Below, piece by piece: positions 8,790-17,504 of a DNA stretch of 64,000 nucleotides. The notes below the pieces were generated by a model, which did not search any database, was not told the DNA's origin, and saw only the letters and a program-made list of their open reading frames with translations. Source of the stretch: an uncultured Pelagibacteraceae bacterium (lineage in GTDB: Bacteria > Pseudomonadota > Alphaproteobacteria > Pelagibacterales > Pelagibacteraceae); NCBI GenBank assembly GCA_902632515.1, contig CACPDA010000001.1, positions 1 to 64,000 of the forward strand, given 5' to 3'. Position 1 is the stretch's first letter. Each line of letters starts with the position of its first letter. A program made the translations under genes and the position numbers.

Positions 8790-9372
8790 CTTCTTTTTTT
8801 CCTTCTTGTGAACTTCTCATTAAAACTTTTTCTGTTTCTTCAGCATCGCCCTCTGTTGATCTCTCAGGCCAACTACCAGTCTGAATACATATTACACATC
8901 TAAATACTTCTCCAATTCCTTGAAGAGTCAAAAGAGTTCCAGACAAAGGTATCAAGGATTTTGCCATATAAATTTGTATTTGAGCTGGACTATTCCAGCT
9001 TGTTTCTTTTATTTTCCAGGCTAATGCTGCATACTCATAACCGTAAAAAGCTAAGGCGATAACTCCTGGAAAAAAGAAAATAAAATATAAAACCACATCT
9101 ATCCAAGCTTGTGTTCTTTGAGAAAATAATCTGTATATCACATCACCTCTTACATGCGCTTCAGTACATAAAGTGTATGCACCTGCCATCATAAAGATCG
9201 CCCCATACATTTGAAGACTAAAATCAAAATTCCATAAAGTTGGAGCGTTTAAAGCGTAAGCCATAAAAACTTCATAACAAGTTCCACCCATTAGAATTAC
9301 TATGCACCATGAGAAAGCTTTTCCCATTGAGACACTTAAACGATCAGCAAATTTTATGTAAGATCTCATCAT
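8779..9372 (-). CDS. dctQ: TRAP transporter small permease (DctQ)
   Basis: 197 residues with four predicted membrane helices, matching the DctQ subunit that pairs with DctM. EAHVRGDVIYRLFSQRTQAWID is the conserved cytoplasmic loop (positions near 70-90 of the protein). The C-terminal 25 residues are hydrophilic and charged. It overlaps dctM by 11 bases and is separated from dctP by a gap holding a strong G+C-rich hairpin, which probably lowers expression of dctQM relative to dctP. Confidence 0.92.
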   Translation of the reverse strand: MMRSYIKFADRLSVSMGKAFSWCIVILMGGTCYEVFMAYALNAPTLWNFDFSLQMYGAIFMMAGAYTLCTEAHVRGDVIYRLFSQRTQAWIDVVLYFIFFFPGVIALAFYGYEYAALAWKIKETSWNSPAQIQIYMAKSLIPLSGTLLTLQGIGEVFRCVICIQTGSWPERSTEGDAEETEKVLMRSSQEGKKEDVI

Positions 9373-9414
9373 AGATATAAACTTTTATTGAATTGTTCTT
9401 AATTAATCAAATAA

Positions 9415-9436
9415 AAAGGGGGCCGAGGCCCCCTTT
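9415..9436 (-). terminator. Hairpin terminator/attenuator between dctP and dctQ
   Basis: Perfect nine-base stem AAAGGGGGC / GCCCCCTTT around a four-base loop. On the minus strand it is followed by TTTATTTG, so it resembles an intrinsic terminator. It lies 22 bases after the dctP stop and before dctQ, where partial termination would keep the binding protein in excess over the permease. It is the most G+C-rich spot in the region. Confidence 0.8.
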
Positions 9437-9448
9437 AAAAAATTTATA

Positions 9449-9473
9449 AAAAGTTAATTATATCTTAACTTTT
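9449..9473 (-). repeat. Inverted repeat spanning the dctP stop codon
   Basis: AAAAGTTAA (9449-9457) and TTAACTTTT (9465-9473) form a nine-base perfect stem with a seven-base loop covering the dctP stop. Together with the hairpin at 9415 it makes two successive hairpins at the 3' end of dctP mRNA, possibly protecting it from exonucleases. The same arm sequence recurs in the dctP leader. Confidence 0.5.
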
Positions 9474-10612
9474 CCAATTGGACCAAACTCATTTTCATAC
9501 GCAAGTTTGTAATTTGGCTGATTCATCAGCAAGTATTTCATTACTCTCTTCGCGTAAGCTTTCTGAGAATCAACGATTTTCTTAAAGAAAGGATCTTTCT
9601 TATTGAAATCACCAATTACTTTATCCCAACCTTTTAACTGTTGAGCTAAAATTTCATCAGAAGTTTGGTACACATTTACTTTATGCTCATTCATTAACTT
9701 AGCTAAGTCAGCTGAGTATCTTACTAAAGCTTTAAAGTAGTTATCACTGTTTGCAGCATAAGCAGCATTTTTTAATATCGCTTGGTGTGCTGGTGATAAA
9801 CTATTATATGTTTTTTTGTTAACTGGTATTTCAAACATCTCTTGAGATTGGTGGAAGCTTCCTAAATGATAATGCTTAGAAACGTCTTGCATTCCAAATT
9901 GAGAGTCTGAAGTTGGGTTGTTAAACTCAGCAGCTTCAATTAAACCAGTTTTCATTGCTGGCTGAATTTCACCACCTGGTAATTGTCTAACTACCATTCC
10001 CATTGCAGTTAAAACGTTAGTCGCAAGACCAACTGTTCTGTACTTCATACCTTTAACGTCAGATACTTTAGTTACGTTCTTTTTGAACCAACCAAAAGGC
10101 TGAGCTGGCATAGGCATATGGAAAAAACCAATATAATCAAAACCAACTTTTGCAAGTGTTTCATCATATAATTTTCTTCCTCCACCATATTCCATCCATC
10201 CCATTACTTCCTGAGATGACATACCATATGAAGGACCAGTTCCAAATAATGATGCAGCAGGATTTTTACCATACCAATATGCTGTCACCCAGTGACCCAT
10301 ATCAACTACACCAGAACTAACTGCTTGTCCGATTTCTGAAGTCTTTACAACTGCTCCAACCGGTTGAAGATCAATCTGAAGAGATCCTCCAGACATTTCT
10401 TTAACCATGTTACAATAATCTCCAGCCATTTCAAAAAAGATGTTTGCTCCACTTGGCCATGCAGCTTGCATCTTTAAAGTTGTTGCAGCATTTGCCTTAA
10501 CATAAGGCATTGCAACAGCGGCTGCAGCTATAGCACCTGTCTTAGCGGCAGTTTTAAAGAACTTACGTCTTGAAGATGTTTTCACCTTCAATGATTTATT
10601 TTCTTTAGTCAT
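9458..10612 (-). CDS. dctP: TRAP transporter periplasmic solute-binding protein (DctP)
   Basis: 384 residues. The N-terminus has a twin-arginine signal, SSRRKFFKTAAKTGAIAAA, with cleavage probably near AxA at residues 40-43, so it is exported folded by Tat. The body is a DctP-family solute-binding protein of the TakP-like type that often binds 2-oxo or hydroxy acids; GMKYRTVGLA contains the conserved arginine expected to contact a carboxylate. A good ribosome site, AGGAG at 10622-10618, sits five bases before the ATG. A 16-base palindrome precedes it, and two hairpins follow the stop, consistent with high separate expression. Neighbouring hydroxyacid enzymes point to a hydroxy- or oxocarboxylate ligand. 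Confidence 0.93.
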   Translation of the reverse strand: MTKENKSLKVKTSSRRKFFKTAAKTGAIAAAAVAMPYVKANAATTLKMQAAWPSGANIFFEMAGDYCNMVKEMSGGSLQIDLQPVGAVVKTSEIGQAVSSGVVDMGHWVTAYWYGKNPAASLFGTGPSYGMSSQEVMGWMEYGGGRKLYDETLAKVGFDYIGFFHMPMPAQPFGWFKKNVTKVSDVKGMKYRTVGLATNVLTAMGMVVRQLPGGEIQPAMKTGLIEAAEFNNPTSDSQFGMQDVSKHYHLGSFHQSQEMFEIPVNKKTYNSLSPAHQAILKNAAYAANSDNYFKALVRYSADLAKLMNEHKVNVYQTSDEILAQQLKGWDKVIGDFNKKDPFFKKIVDSQKAYAKRVMKYLLMNQPNYKLAYENEFGPIGKVKI

Positions 10613-10625
10613 TATTACTCCTATT

Positions 10626-10641
10626 AAAGTTAATTAACTTT
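10626..10641. promoter_or_regulatory. 16-bp palindrome in the dctP leader
   Basis: AAAGTTAATTAACTTT is a perfect palindrome 14-29 bases upstream of the dctP ATG and just before its ribosome site. A dimeric repressor site is one reading; chance in A+T-rich DNA is another, although 16 perfect bases is long. Confidence 0.4.
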
Positions 10642-10730
10642 TAGAAGTTAAACATAGAATCATATTAGAGTCTTTCTAAAAAATAGCGTAGATGTCGCAG
10701 AAGTTTAAATTTTTACAATCTAAAGTAGAA

Positions 10731-11684
10731 TCAATTAACTTTATTTTTACAATTTCCTGTTTTAAAAAATTCATCAATATTATCTATTGCTAAATTAGCC
10801 ATAGCAATCCTAGTATCTTTTGTAGCGCTTCCTAAGTGGGGTAAAATAAAAGCTGTTTTTATTTTTAAATAACCTGGGTTTAAATTTGGTTCATTTTTGT
10901 AGACATCAAGACCAACAGCATAAATTTTTCTTCTACTTAATGCATCTATCAAAGCTTCATCGTCTACAATATCTCCTCTTGCAACATTAGTAATTACTGC
11001 TCCTTTAGGAAAAAATTCAACTGTTTCCTTGTTAATCATATTTTCTGTTTCTTTAGTGGCGGGACAACATATAGATAAAACATCAGAAACAGAAAAAAGA
11101 CTCTTTATATCTTTGTGATATATGGCACCGTGTTCTTTTTCGTTACTTAACTTAGATCTATTATGATAATGAATTACCATTCCAAGTGCTTTTGCAATTT
11201 TTGCAATTTTTTGACCTATTCTTCCCATTCCAAGAATCCCTAGTCTAGTTCCAGTTAGTTGCTTTCCTATCAAATAATCAGCGGACCATTTCCAGCCACC
11301 TTCTCTTGCAGATCCAATTCCTTCAGCTGCTCTTCTACATGCGCCTAAAATTAATAGTATACCAATTTCTGCTGTGGCGTCTGACAAAACCTCAGGTGTA
11401 TTTGTTACAGCAATGCCTCTTTTTTTTGCAGCCTCTAAATCAATATTTCCAAAACCAACAGCAAAATTAGAAATTATCTTGATACTATCAGGGAGTTTAT
11501 TAATAGTTTCTTGATCCATTTTATCAGTCAAAGATGATAAAATTCCATCACAACCTTTAGCCATTTCAATTACTTTAGATTGAGAATATAACTCATCATT
11601 TGAATTAAAAATTGGATCAAAAGTTTTTGAAGCTTTATCCTCACTTTCCTTAATCAACTTTCTTGTAATTAAAATTTTTTTCAT
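10731..11684 (-). CDS. D-2-hydroxyacid dehydrogenase (glyoxylate/hydroxypyruvate reductase type)
   Basis: 317 residues, normal length for the D-isomer-specific 2-hydroxyacid dehydrogenase family, which interconverts 2-oxo acids and D-2-hydroxy acids with NAD(P)H. The Rossmann motif LGILGMGRIGQ and the catalytic elements NVARGDIVDD (Arg) and LPHLGSAT (His) are present. NRSK after the second beta strand suggests NADPH preference over NADH, an inference. It is 15 bases downstream of the GlcD-type gene on the same strand. Glyoxylate or hydroxypyruvate are the likeliest substrates given its neighbours, but other 2-oxo acids are possible. Confidence 0.88.
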   Translation of the reverse strand: MKKILITRKLIKESEDKASKTFDPIFNSNDELYSQSKVIEMAKGCDGILSSLTDKMDQETINKLPDSIKIISNFAVGFGNIDLEAAKKRGIAVTNTPEVLSDATAEIGILLILGACRRAAEGIGSAREGGWKWSADYLIGKQLTGTRLGILGMGRIGQKIAKIAKALGMVIHYHNRSKLSNEKEHGAIYHKDIKSLFSVSDVLSICCPATKETENMINKETVEFFPKGAVITNVARGDIVDDEALIDALSRRKIYAVGLDVYKNEPNLNPGYLKIKTAFILPHLGSATKDTRIAMANLAIDNIDEFFKTGNCKNKVN

Positions 11685-11699
11685 GAATATTTTTAATTA

Positions 11700-13073
11700 T
11701 TAATTTAGATCAAATATTTTGCCAGGGTTCATTATATTATTTTGATCAATACTTCTTTTAATCATTTTCATAACCGGAATATTATCACCATGTTCCTCTA
11801 ATAAATATTCTTTTTTATGAAGGCCTACTCCATGCTCTCCTGTTATAGTTCCATTTAATTGTAATGCTTTTTTAATCAACAAATCATTAAATTCTCTAAT
11901 TTTTTTATAAGTTTCTTTTTTTTTTGGATCAAAAGGTAAAAGTACATGAAAGTTTCCATCTCCTAAATGACCAACCATAGGAGCTCTTAGTCCAAATTTT
12001 TTGGCCTGCTCCTCAGCATAATTAACACATTCGGTTATATTTGAAATAGGTAAGCACACATCTGTTGAATAGACCCTTCCATTATTGATCAAAGCTTTTA
12101 CTGAGTAATATACATCCCATCTTGCTTTCCAAAGTTTATTTCTTTCCTCCAAATCTTTAGCCCACTTGAAAGAACTTCCATTATTATCTTTTGATATTCC
12201 TTCTACAATTTTTATATTTTCATTATTTGATATTTCAGATCCATGAAATTCGAAAAATAATGTTGGAACTTCTTGGATATCTTTAAGTTTGGAGTAATTG
12301 ATACTTATTCCCATCTGGTCTTTATTAAGCATTTCAATTCTAGCAATTGGGATACCATATTGAATTACCTGTTGAGCTGTTTGAACTGCATTTTCTAAGG
12401 TAGGAAAATGACATACAGCGGACATTATACTTTCTGGAATTGGAGATAGTCTCAATTGAATCTCGGTAATTATTCCGAGGGTACCTTCTGAACCAATAAA
12501 AAGATTTGTTAAATTGTATCCTGCAGAAGTTTTTTTTGTTCTACTACCTGTATTTATAATATCACCATTGGGCAAAACTACTGTGAGACCAGTGATAACT
12601 GTCTTCATTGTACCATATTTTACGGCCATTGTTCCAGATGCTGAAGTAGAAGCCATGCCACCAATAGCAGCATTTGCGCCTGGATCTATAGGAAAAAAGA
12701 CTCCATCTTCTCTTAAATAATCATTTAATTGTTCTTTTGTTACACAAGCTTGAACTCTACAATCAAAATCTTCAGCATTTACACTTAAAATTTTGTTCAT
12801 TTTTTCTAAACAGATGGTAATCCCTTTTTCATTTCCCACAACATTTCCCTCAAGAGATGTTCCTGTCCCAAAAGGGACCACGGGAATTTTATGTTCATTA
12901 CATAATTTTAATATTTTTGAAACTTCTTCATTTGTTTCTGGAAAAACTACTGCTTTAGATAAAACAGGATCATAAGTGTCCTCTCCTCTTGCATAATTTG
13001 TTCTTGCAGATACCGAGGTTGAATATCTTCCATTAAAAATCTTTTTTAATTCAGTTTCTACTTGATCAAACAT
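11700..13073 (-). CDS. FAD-linked 2-hydroxyacid dehydrogenase (GlcD/D-lactate dehydrogenase type)
   Basis: 457 residues. FAD-binding PCMH domain first (VPFGTGTSLEGN, SASGTMAVKYGTM, GSEGTLGIIT), then the FAD-oxidase C-terminal domain with GHLGDGNFHVLLPFDP and GEHGVGLHK, where the histidines bind metal and substrate. This layout is shared by glycolate oxidase subunit GlcD and D-lactate dehydrogenases. No glcE or glcF genes are adjacent, so a stand-alone D-lactate or D-2-hydroxyacid dehydrogenase is as likely as glycolate oxidase. It is cotranscribed with the reductase just downstream; the 38-base upstream gap separates it from the aminotransferase gene. Confidence 0.9.
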   Translation of the reverse strand: MFDQVETELKKIFNGRYSTSVSARTNYARGEDTYDPVLSKAVVFPETNEEVSKILKLCNEHKIPVVPFGTGTSLEGNVVGNEKGITICLEKMNKILSVNAEDFDCRVQACVTKEQLNDYLREDGVFFPIDPGANAAIGGMASTSASGTMAVKYGTMKTVITGLTVVLPNGDIINTGSRTKKTSAGYNLTNLFIGSEGTLGIITEIQLRLSPIPESIMSAVCHFPTLENAVQTAQQVIQYGIPIARIEMLNKDQMGISINYSKLKDIQEVPTLFFEFHGSEISNNENIKIVEGISKDNNGSSFKWAKDLEERNKLWKARWDVYYSVKALINNGRVYSTDVCLPISNITECVNYAEEQAKKFGLRAPMVGHLGDGNFHVLLPFDPKKKETYKKIREFNDLLIKKALQLNGTITGEHGVGLHKKEYLLEEHGDNIPVMKMIKRSIDQNNIMNPGKIFDLN

Positions 13074-13111
13074 ATTAGTAATATTAGTAAAAATTTCTTT
13101 AATATAATAGC

Positions 13112-14278
13112 TTATTTAGCAAGCATTTTCTTTATATTTTCTAATGCTTGAGAGATATTATCTCTTGATGCAGCGAAACTAAATCTTACATAATCATTAC
13201 ATGTCTTACCAAAAGCGGTTCCGGGCACAATTGCTACACCTGCTTCATGCATAGCTTTTTTGCAAAACTCAGCGCCATTCATTCCAGTCCCTATAACTTT
13301 TGGAAACGCATAAAAAGCTCCTCCGGGTAAACTACATTCTACGCCTGGAAGATCATTTAAACCTTTATGAATTAGATTTCTTCTTTCTGTAAATTTTACC
13401 ATCATCTCGTTTATTGAGTCATCTGGTCCATCAAGAGCTGCTATACCAGCGAATTGGGCTGCAGCATTAACACATGACACACTGTTGATTAAAAGTTTAT
13501 TAACATGTGGAACTAACTCTTTTGGCCAAAAACTCCATCCTAATCTCCATCCAGTCATTGAGTAAGCCTTACTCCAACCTTCTAATACAATTAATCTCTC
13601 TCTTAATTCAGGATAATTAAAAAATGATGGCATCTCTTTATCATCAAAAATTTGTCTACTATAAATTTCATCACTTAATATCGTAACGTGTGGATATTTT
13701 TTCAATCCTTCAGCTAATACATCAATATCAGATTTTTCTACAAAACTTCCTGTTGGGTTATTTGGATTGATCAATATTAATAATCTTGTTTTATCTGTAA
13801 CTAATGACAAAATTTTTTCAGGATTAAATTTTAAATCTTTATCTTCTGTCAAATCATAAGGAACAGGTGTTGAACCAGTATAATTTATCATAGACTCATA
13901 AATTGGAAAAGCAGGGGTTGGATGAATTATTTCTGCTCCAGGCTCACCAAAACATTGTATTGCATAACTCATTGTTGGTTTTCCACCTGGCATGATAAGA
14001 ATTCTCTCAAAATCTACATCAGTATTATATCTTTTTTTTATCCATCTTGTTACAGCCTGTCTACACTCAGGAATACCATTAGACATTACATAGCCATGAT
14101 GTCCATCATCAAGAGCTTTTTTTGCAGCTTCAACTACGTGTTTAGGTGTTTTAAAATCTGGCTGACCTAAGCCTAAATGTATCATTGGGTTTCCCTTAGC
14201 TTCCAATGCTTTAGCTTCAGCCAAAACAGAAAATGCTGTTTCAGTACCTAGGTTATTTAAATTTTGTGCAAGTTTCAT
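13112..14278 (-). CDS. PLP-dependent aminotransferase, class I/II
   Basis: 388 residues. Fold-type I aminotransferase with the PLP lysine in EGWSKAYSMTGWRLGW, the NPNNPTG motif and YVRFSFA near the C-terminus. It resembles AspC/aromatic-type aminotransferases. Because it lies between FMN hydroxyacid oxidases and a GlcD-type dehydrogenase, a plausible job is amination of the 2-oxo acid product (for example glyoxylate to glycine), which is inference. Nine bases separate it from the FMN oxidase gene upstream on this strand. Confidence 0.88.
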   Translation of the reverse strand: MKLAQNLNNLGTETAFSVLAEAKALEAKGNPMIHLGLGQPDFKTPKHVVEAAKKALDDGHHGYVMSNGIPECRQAVTRWIKKRYNTDVDFERILIMPGGKPTMSYAIQCFGEPGAEIIHPTPAFPIYESMINYTGSTPVPYDLTEDKDLKFNPEKILSLVTDKTRLLILINPNNPTGSFVEKSDIDVLAEGLKKYPHVTILSDEIYSRQIFDDKEMPSFFNYPELRERLIVLEGWSKAYSMTGWRLGWSFWPKELVPHVNKLLINSVSCVNAAAQFAGIAALDGPDDSINEMMVKFTERRNLIHKGLNDLPGVECSLPGGAFYAFPKVIGTGMNGAEFCKKAMHEAGVAIVPGTAFGKTCNDYVRFSFAASRDNISQALENIKKMLAK

Positions 14279-14287
14279 AATTTTTTT

Positions 14288-15445
14288 TTAGACGTTATTT
14301 CTATAAATTAATTTTGAACTATTCAACTCTTTTAAATTCTTACAACCCATTAAGATCATATTTCTATTAATCTCATCGTGCATATTTTTAAGTAAATGTT
14401 CAACACCTTCTTGCCCTCCTGCGGCCAAAGAGAACAGAAACATTTTTCCAAAACTACAAGCTTTTGCACCAGCAGCAATAGCTTTTAAAACATGCGTTCC
14501 TCTTCTCACGCCTCCATCTAATATAATTTCTATTTTGTCACCTACTGCATCAGAAATTGCTTTTACTTGATCAAATGGTGATCTTGATCCATCTAATTGT
14601 CTACCGCCATGATTTGAAATCATAATCGCTGTACAACCAATATCAATAGCTCTTTTGGCATCCTCAACTGACATTACGCCCTTTAATGCAAAAGGTCCGT
14701 TCCATTTTTTTGCACAATATTCTGCATCCTTCCATCCCATTAGCGGATCATACTGTTCATTAATATATTCAATTACAGATTTTGCAATATTTGTCCCCTT
14801 ATCTGTTTTTTTTTTAACATTTGAAAGCTCAAATTTTTTTCCAGTTAAATAGTTAAACACCCATCTTGGTCTCATAGCAAAACTGGTCAAACTTTGGAGA
14901 GTTAATTTTGGTGGTGTTGTAAATCCTGTTCTATGGTCTTTTTCTCTATTTCCCGCAACCAATGTGTCTACAGTTAAACACATAGCGTCAAATCCTGATC
15001 TTCTTGACCTATCTATCAAGTCATCAGTAATTGACTTATCTTTATGAACATAAAGTTGAAATAATTTTGGTCCACTAGAAATATTTGATATTTCTTCAAT
15101 TGAATTATTGCTCATTGAGGACATGCTATAAAATGTATTGAATTTTTCTGCAGCTCTTGCTGAAGCTTTATCTCCTTCAGAATGATAAAGTCTTTGCATT
15201 GCGCTTGGTGAAAGAAAAATAGGCAAATCAATTTTCCTACCAAACAAAGTTGTAGACAGATCAGGTTTACCAACATTAGCCAAAATATTTGGAACTAGAT
15301 CAACATCATCAAATGATGCTGTGTTTCTTCTTAAAGTTGACTCATCATCTGCTCCACCGTCTATGTAATGAAAAATTGGTGAAGGTAATTTTTTTTTAGC
15401 TAATTTTCTAAAATCACTAAAATTATAACAATCTTTTAGATTCAC
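14288..15445 (-). CDS. FMN-dependent alpha-hydroxyacid oxidase/dehydrogenase, copy 2
   Basis: 385 residues, the length of the glycolate oxidase/L-lactate dehydrogenase (LldD) family. Key residues are present: Tyr in FHYIDGGADDEST, Tyr in QLYVHKD, Lys in FALKGVMS, and the catalytic His-Gly-Gly-Arg in SNHGGRQLDGSRSP. It starts with GTG, overlapping the stop of the adjacent copy by one base (TAGTG). It is a diverged tandem duplicate of the gene at 15445-16596: the first 33 residues are nearly identical, the middle differs. It oxidises an L-2-hydroxyacid to the 2-oxo acid; glycolate or lactate cannot be told apart here. Confidence 0.9.
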   Translation of the reverse strand: MNLKDCYNFSDFRKLAKKKLPSPIFHYIDGGADDESTLRRNTASFDDVDLVPNILANVGKPDLSTTLFGRKIDLPIFLSPSAMQRLYHSEGDKASARAAEKFNTFYSMSSMSNNSIEEISNISSGPKLFQLYVHKDKSITDDLIDRSRRSGFDAMCLTVDTLVAGNREKDHRTGFTTPPKLTLQSLTSFAMRPRWVFNYLTGKKFELSNVKKKTDKGTNIAKSVIEYINEQYDPLMGWKDAEYCAKKWNGPFALKGVMSVEDAKRAIDIGCTAIMISNHGGRQLDGSRSPFDQVKAISDAVGDKIEIILDGGVRRGTHVLKAIAAGAKACSFGKMFLFSLAAGGQEGVEHLLKNMHDEINRNMILMGCKNLKELNSSKLIYRNNV

Positions 15446-16596
15446 TATCTTCTAAATCTTAAATTATTTCTATTCAGATCGGAAATTTTCGTACATCCCA
15501 TTAATTTCATATCTCTAACTAATTCAGATTTATATAATTCTAAAGCCCTTTCGACACCTGGTTGACCTGCTGCTGCTAGTGCATAAAGATAAAGTCTTCC
15601 ACCAGAACATGCCTTTGCACCTAGCGATAATGCTTTAAGCATATGGGTTCCTCTATGAATACCGCCCTCACATATGACATCAAGTTTATCTCCAACAGCA
15701 TCTACGATTTCTGCAAGTTGATCAAAAGGTGATCTTGACCCATCAAGTTGACGTCCACCATGATTTGAAACCATTATTCCAGTACATCCTATATCAACTG
15801 CTTTTTTTGCATCTTCTACACTCATTATGCCTTTAAGTGCAAAGTGACCGCCCCATTGAGAACAAAGTTTTTCAGCATCTTTCCAGTTCATAGATTGATC
15901 CAACATGGTAGAAAAATAATTTCCTATCGAGGAGTTTGTACTTGTGCCCTCTTTTACAAAGTCTTGAAGATGAGGTAATTCAAATTTGCCTTTTGTAAGA
16001 TAATTTATTCCCCACATTGGTTTTGTAGCAAAACTGAATAAACTTGATAATGTTAATTTAGGCGGAGATGTAAAACCAGTTCTTAAGTCTCTTTCTCGAT
16101 TTCCACCTGTTATTGTGTCAACAGTTAAAGCCATTACATCAAATTTGGCTGCTTTGGCTCTTTCAAGACAAGAATCATTTAACCCTCTATCTTTATGAAA
16201 GTAAAACTGAAACATTTTAGGTGTATCAATCATAGATGATATTTCCTCCACACTGACCGTAGCCAAGGCAGAAACACCAAACATTGTATTAAACTTTTTA
16301 GCTGCCTTTCCAACTGCTCTTTCTCCATCGTAATGAAAAAGTCTTTGAAGTGCTGTAGGTGAAAGATAAAAAGGTAAATCTATTTTTTTTCCAAAGATAG
16401 TAGTGGACAAATCAACATTCTCAACCCCTCTTAAAACATTTGGAACTAAATCAACATCATCAAAAGCACTTGTATTTCGTGCGTATGTAATTTCATCATC
16501 AGCAGCTCCATCAATATAGTGAAAGATTGGTGACGGTAATTTTTTTTTAGCTAACTTTCTAAAATCGCTAAAATTATGACAATTTTTCAAATTCAT
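15445..16596 (-). CDS. FMN-dependent alpha-hydroxyacid oxidase/dehydrogenase, copy 1
   Basis: 383 residues, same family as the next gene, with which it forms a tandem pair. Active-site elements include FHYIDGAADDEIT, QFYFHKD, FALKGIMS and SNHGGRQLDGSRSP. The differences from copy 2 fall mainly in the central substrate loop (about residues 190-240), which suggests different substrates rather than simple gene dosage. It is the first gene of a tightly packed minus-strand set running to the TRAP transporter. It starts 12 bases after the PagL-like gene's stop in the direction of transcription. Confidence 0.9.
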   Translation of the reverse strand: MNLKNCHNFSDFRKLAKKKLPSPIFHYIDGAADDEITYARNTSAFDDVDLVPNVLRGVENVDLSTTIFGKKIDLPFYLSPTALQRLFHYDGERAVGKAAKKFNTMFGVSALATVSVEEISSMIDTPKMFQFYFHKDRGLNDSCLERAKAAKFDVMALTVDTITGGNRERDLRTGFTSPPKLTLSSLFSFATKPMWGINYLTKGKFELPHLQDFVKEGTSTNSSIGNYFSTMLDQSMNWKDAEKLCSQWGGHFALKGIMSVEDAKKAVDIGCTGIMVSNHGGRQLDGSRSPFDQLAEIVDAVGDKLDVICEGGIHRGTHMLKALSLGAKACSGGRLYLYALAAAGQPGVERALELYKSELVRDMKLMGCTKISDLNRNNLRFRR

Positions 16597-16608
16597 AATT
16601 TTTTGAGA

Positions 16609-17124
16609 TTAAAAGCTTTTAAAAAAATTAAACATATAACTATTTGCCCCAGGATTTTTATCCCCTAAACTAGCGTTAGATATATGGTTGTATGAAAATC
16701 CTAACTCACTATTTTTGAATAAATCTAAAGAGATTTGAACTTCACTTTTAAATTCTAAAATATGGCCTAAATCCTTACCATCTCCTTCATGATATAAACC
16801 AGGTGTAAAACTTGGTGTAATTTTTAAATTACCTAATTTATATTGTGCTTGAACACCTGTATAAATATATCCAGCGTTATCTGCTGTAATTAATGCACCA
16901 GTAATCGGTGAAAGATTTCCTAAAAATGTATCTCTATTTAAATTTTCATTTTGATGTTGTATTCCAATTAAAGTACTTCTTTTTCCATCATCACTAAAAT
17001 CGAACATACCTGAATAAATACTGAGAGCATTATTACTCTGATTTAATTCTACATCTTCAGAATTAGCTGAATATGAAGTTAATAAAAATAAAAATAATAC
17101 AAAATATATTTTTCTAAAATTCAT
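16609..17124 (-). CDS. Lipid A 3-O-deacylase-like outer-membrane protein (PagL family)
   Basis: 171 residues from the ATG at 17124; the frame could start three codons earlier at a TTG. A signal peptide (about residues 1-22, ending YSANS-EDV) precedes alternating beta-strand segments. The C-terminal FSYNHISNASLGDKNPGANS carries the His-Ser pair and the NPG turn of PagL/acyloxyacyl-hydrolase proteins, and FNFFKSF ends in the terminal Phe of outer-membrane beta-barrels. PagL removes an acyl chain from lipid A at the outer membrane. It lies 14 bases after ccmH on the same strand, probably unrelated in function. Confidence 0.78.
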   Translation of the reverse strand: MNFRKIYFVLFLFLLTSYSANSEDVELNQSNNALSIYSGMFDFSDDGKRSTLIGIQHQNENLNRDTFLGNLSPITGALITADNAGYIYTGVQAQYKLGNLKITPSFTPGLYHEGDGKDLGHILEFKSEVQISLDLFKNSELGFSYNHISNASLGDKNPGANSYMFNFFKSF

Positions 17125-17138
17125 AAACAGCAATATAC

Positions 17139-17504
17139 TTAGTTTTTTCTTATATTAAATAATTTAAATATTATTACACCCCCAAATACAAATAATAAAA
17201 GCGGTAATAACCATAAAAAATATGTATTTTTTGAAAATTCTGGATCATATAATATCCAATCACCGTATCTGACCCTTAAATAATTATAGATTTCTTTCTC
17301 TGAAATTCCTTCATTCAACTTTTCAGAAACTAAACTTTTAATACTATTAGCAAATTCAGAGTCAGAATCATACACAGATTGTCCTTGGCATATCAAACAT
17401 CGTAAATTTTTTGTTATTTCATTTTGTAATTTTTTTTCTTCTGCAAAAGATGAGTTAAAAAAAAATGCAATAAAAACTATAATAAAATATTGCTTATATT
17501 TCAT
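17139..17504 (-). CDS. ccmH: Cytochrome c maturation protein CcmH (CycL type)
   Basis: 121 residues. A signal peptide (residues 1-21, ending SSFA) leads to a small periplasmic domain with the redox motif RCLICQ (C36, C39), the conserved RVRYGDWILYDP, and a C-terminal membrane anchor. It reduces the apocytochrome c heme-binding cysteines and works with CcmF. It is the short form without the TPR part (CcmI/CycH). It overlaps ccmG by four bases. No other ccm genes are in the window. Confidence 0.93.
   Translation of the reverse strand: MKYKQYFIIVFIAFFFNSSFAEEKKLQNEITKNLRCLICQGQSVYDSDSEFANSIKSLVSEKLNEGISEKEIYNYLRVRYGDWILYDPEFSKNTYFLWLLPLLLFVFGGVIIFKLFNIRKN

Noticed and set aside
13072..13089. 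Two tandem copies of ATATTAGTA before the GlcD-type gene
   Set aside because: Only two copies of a simple A+T-rich nine-mer; expected by chance in this composition.
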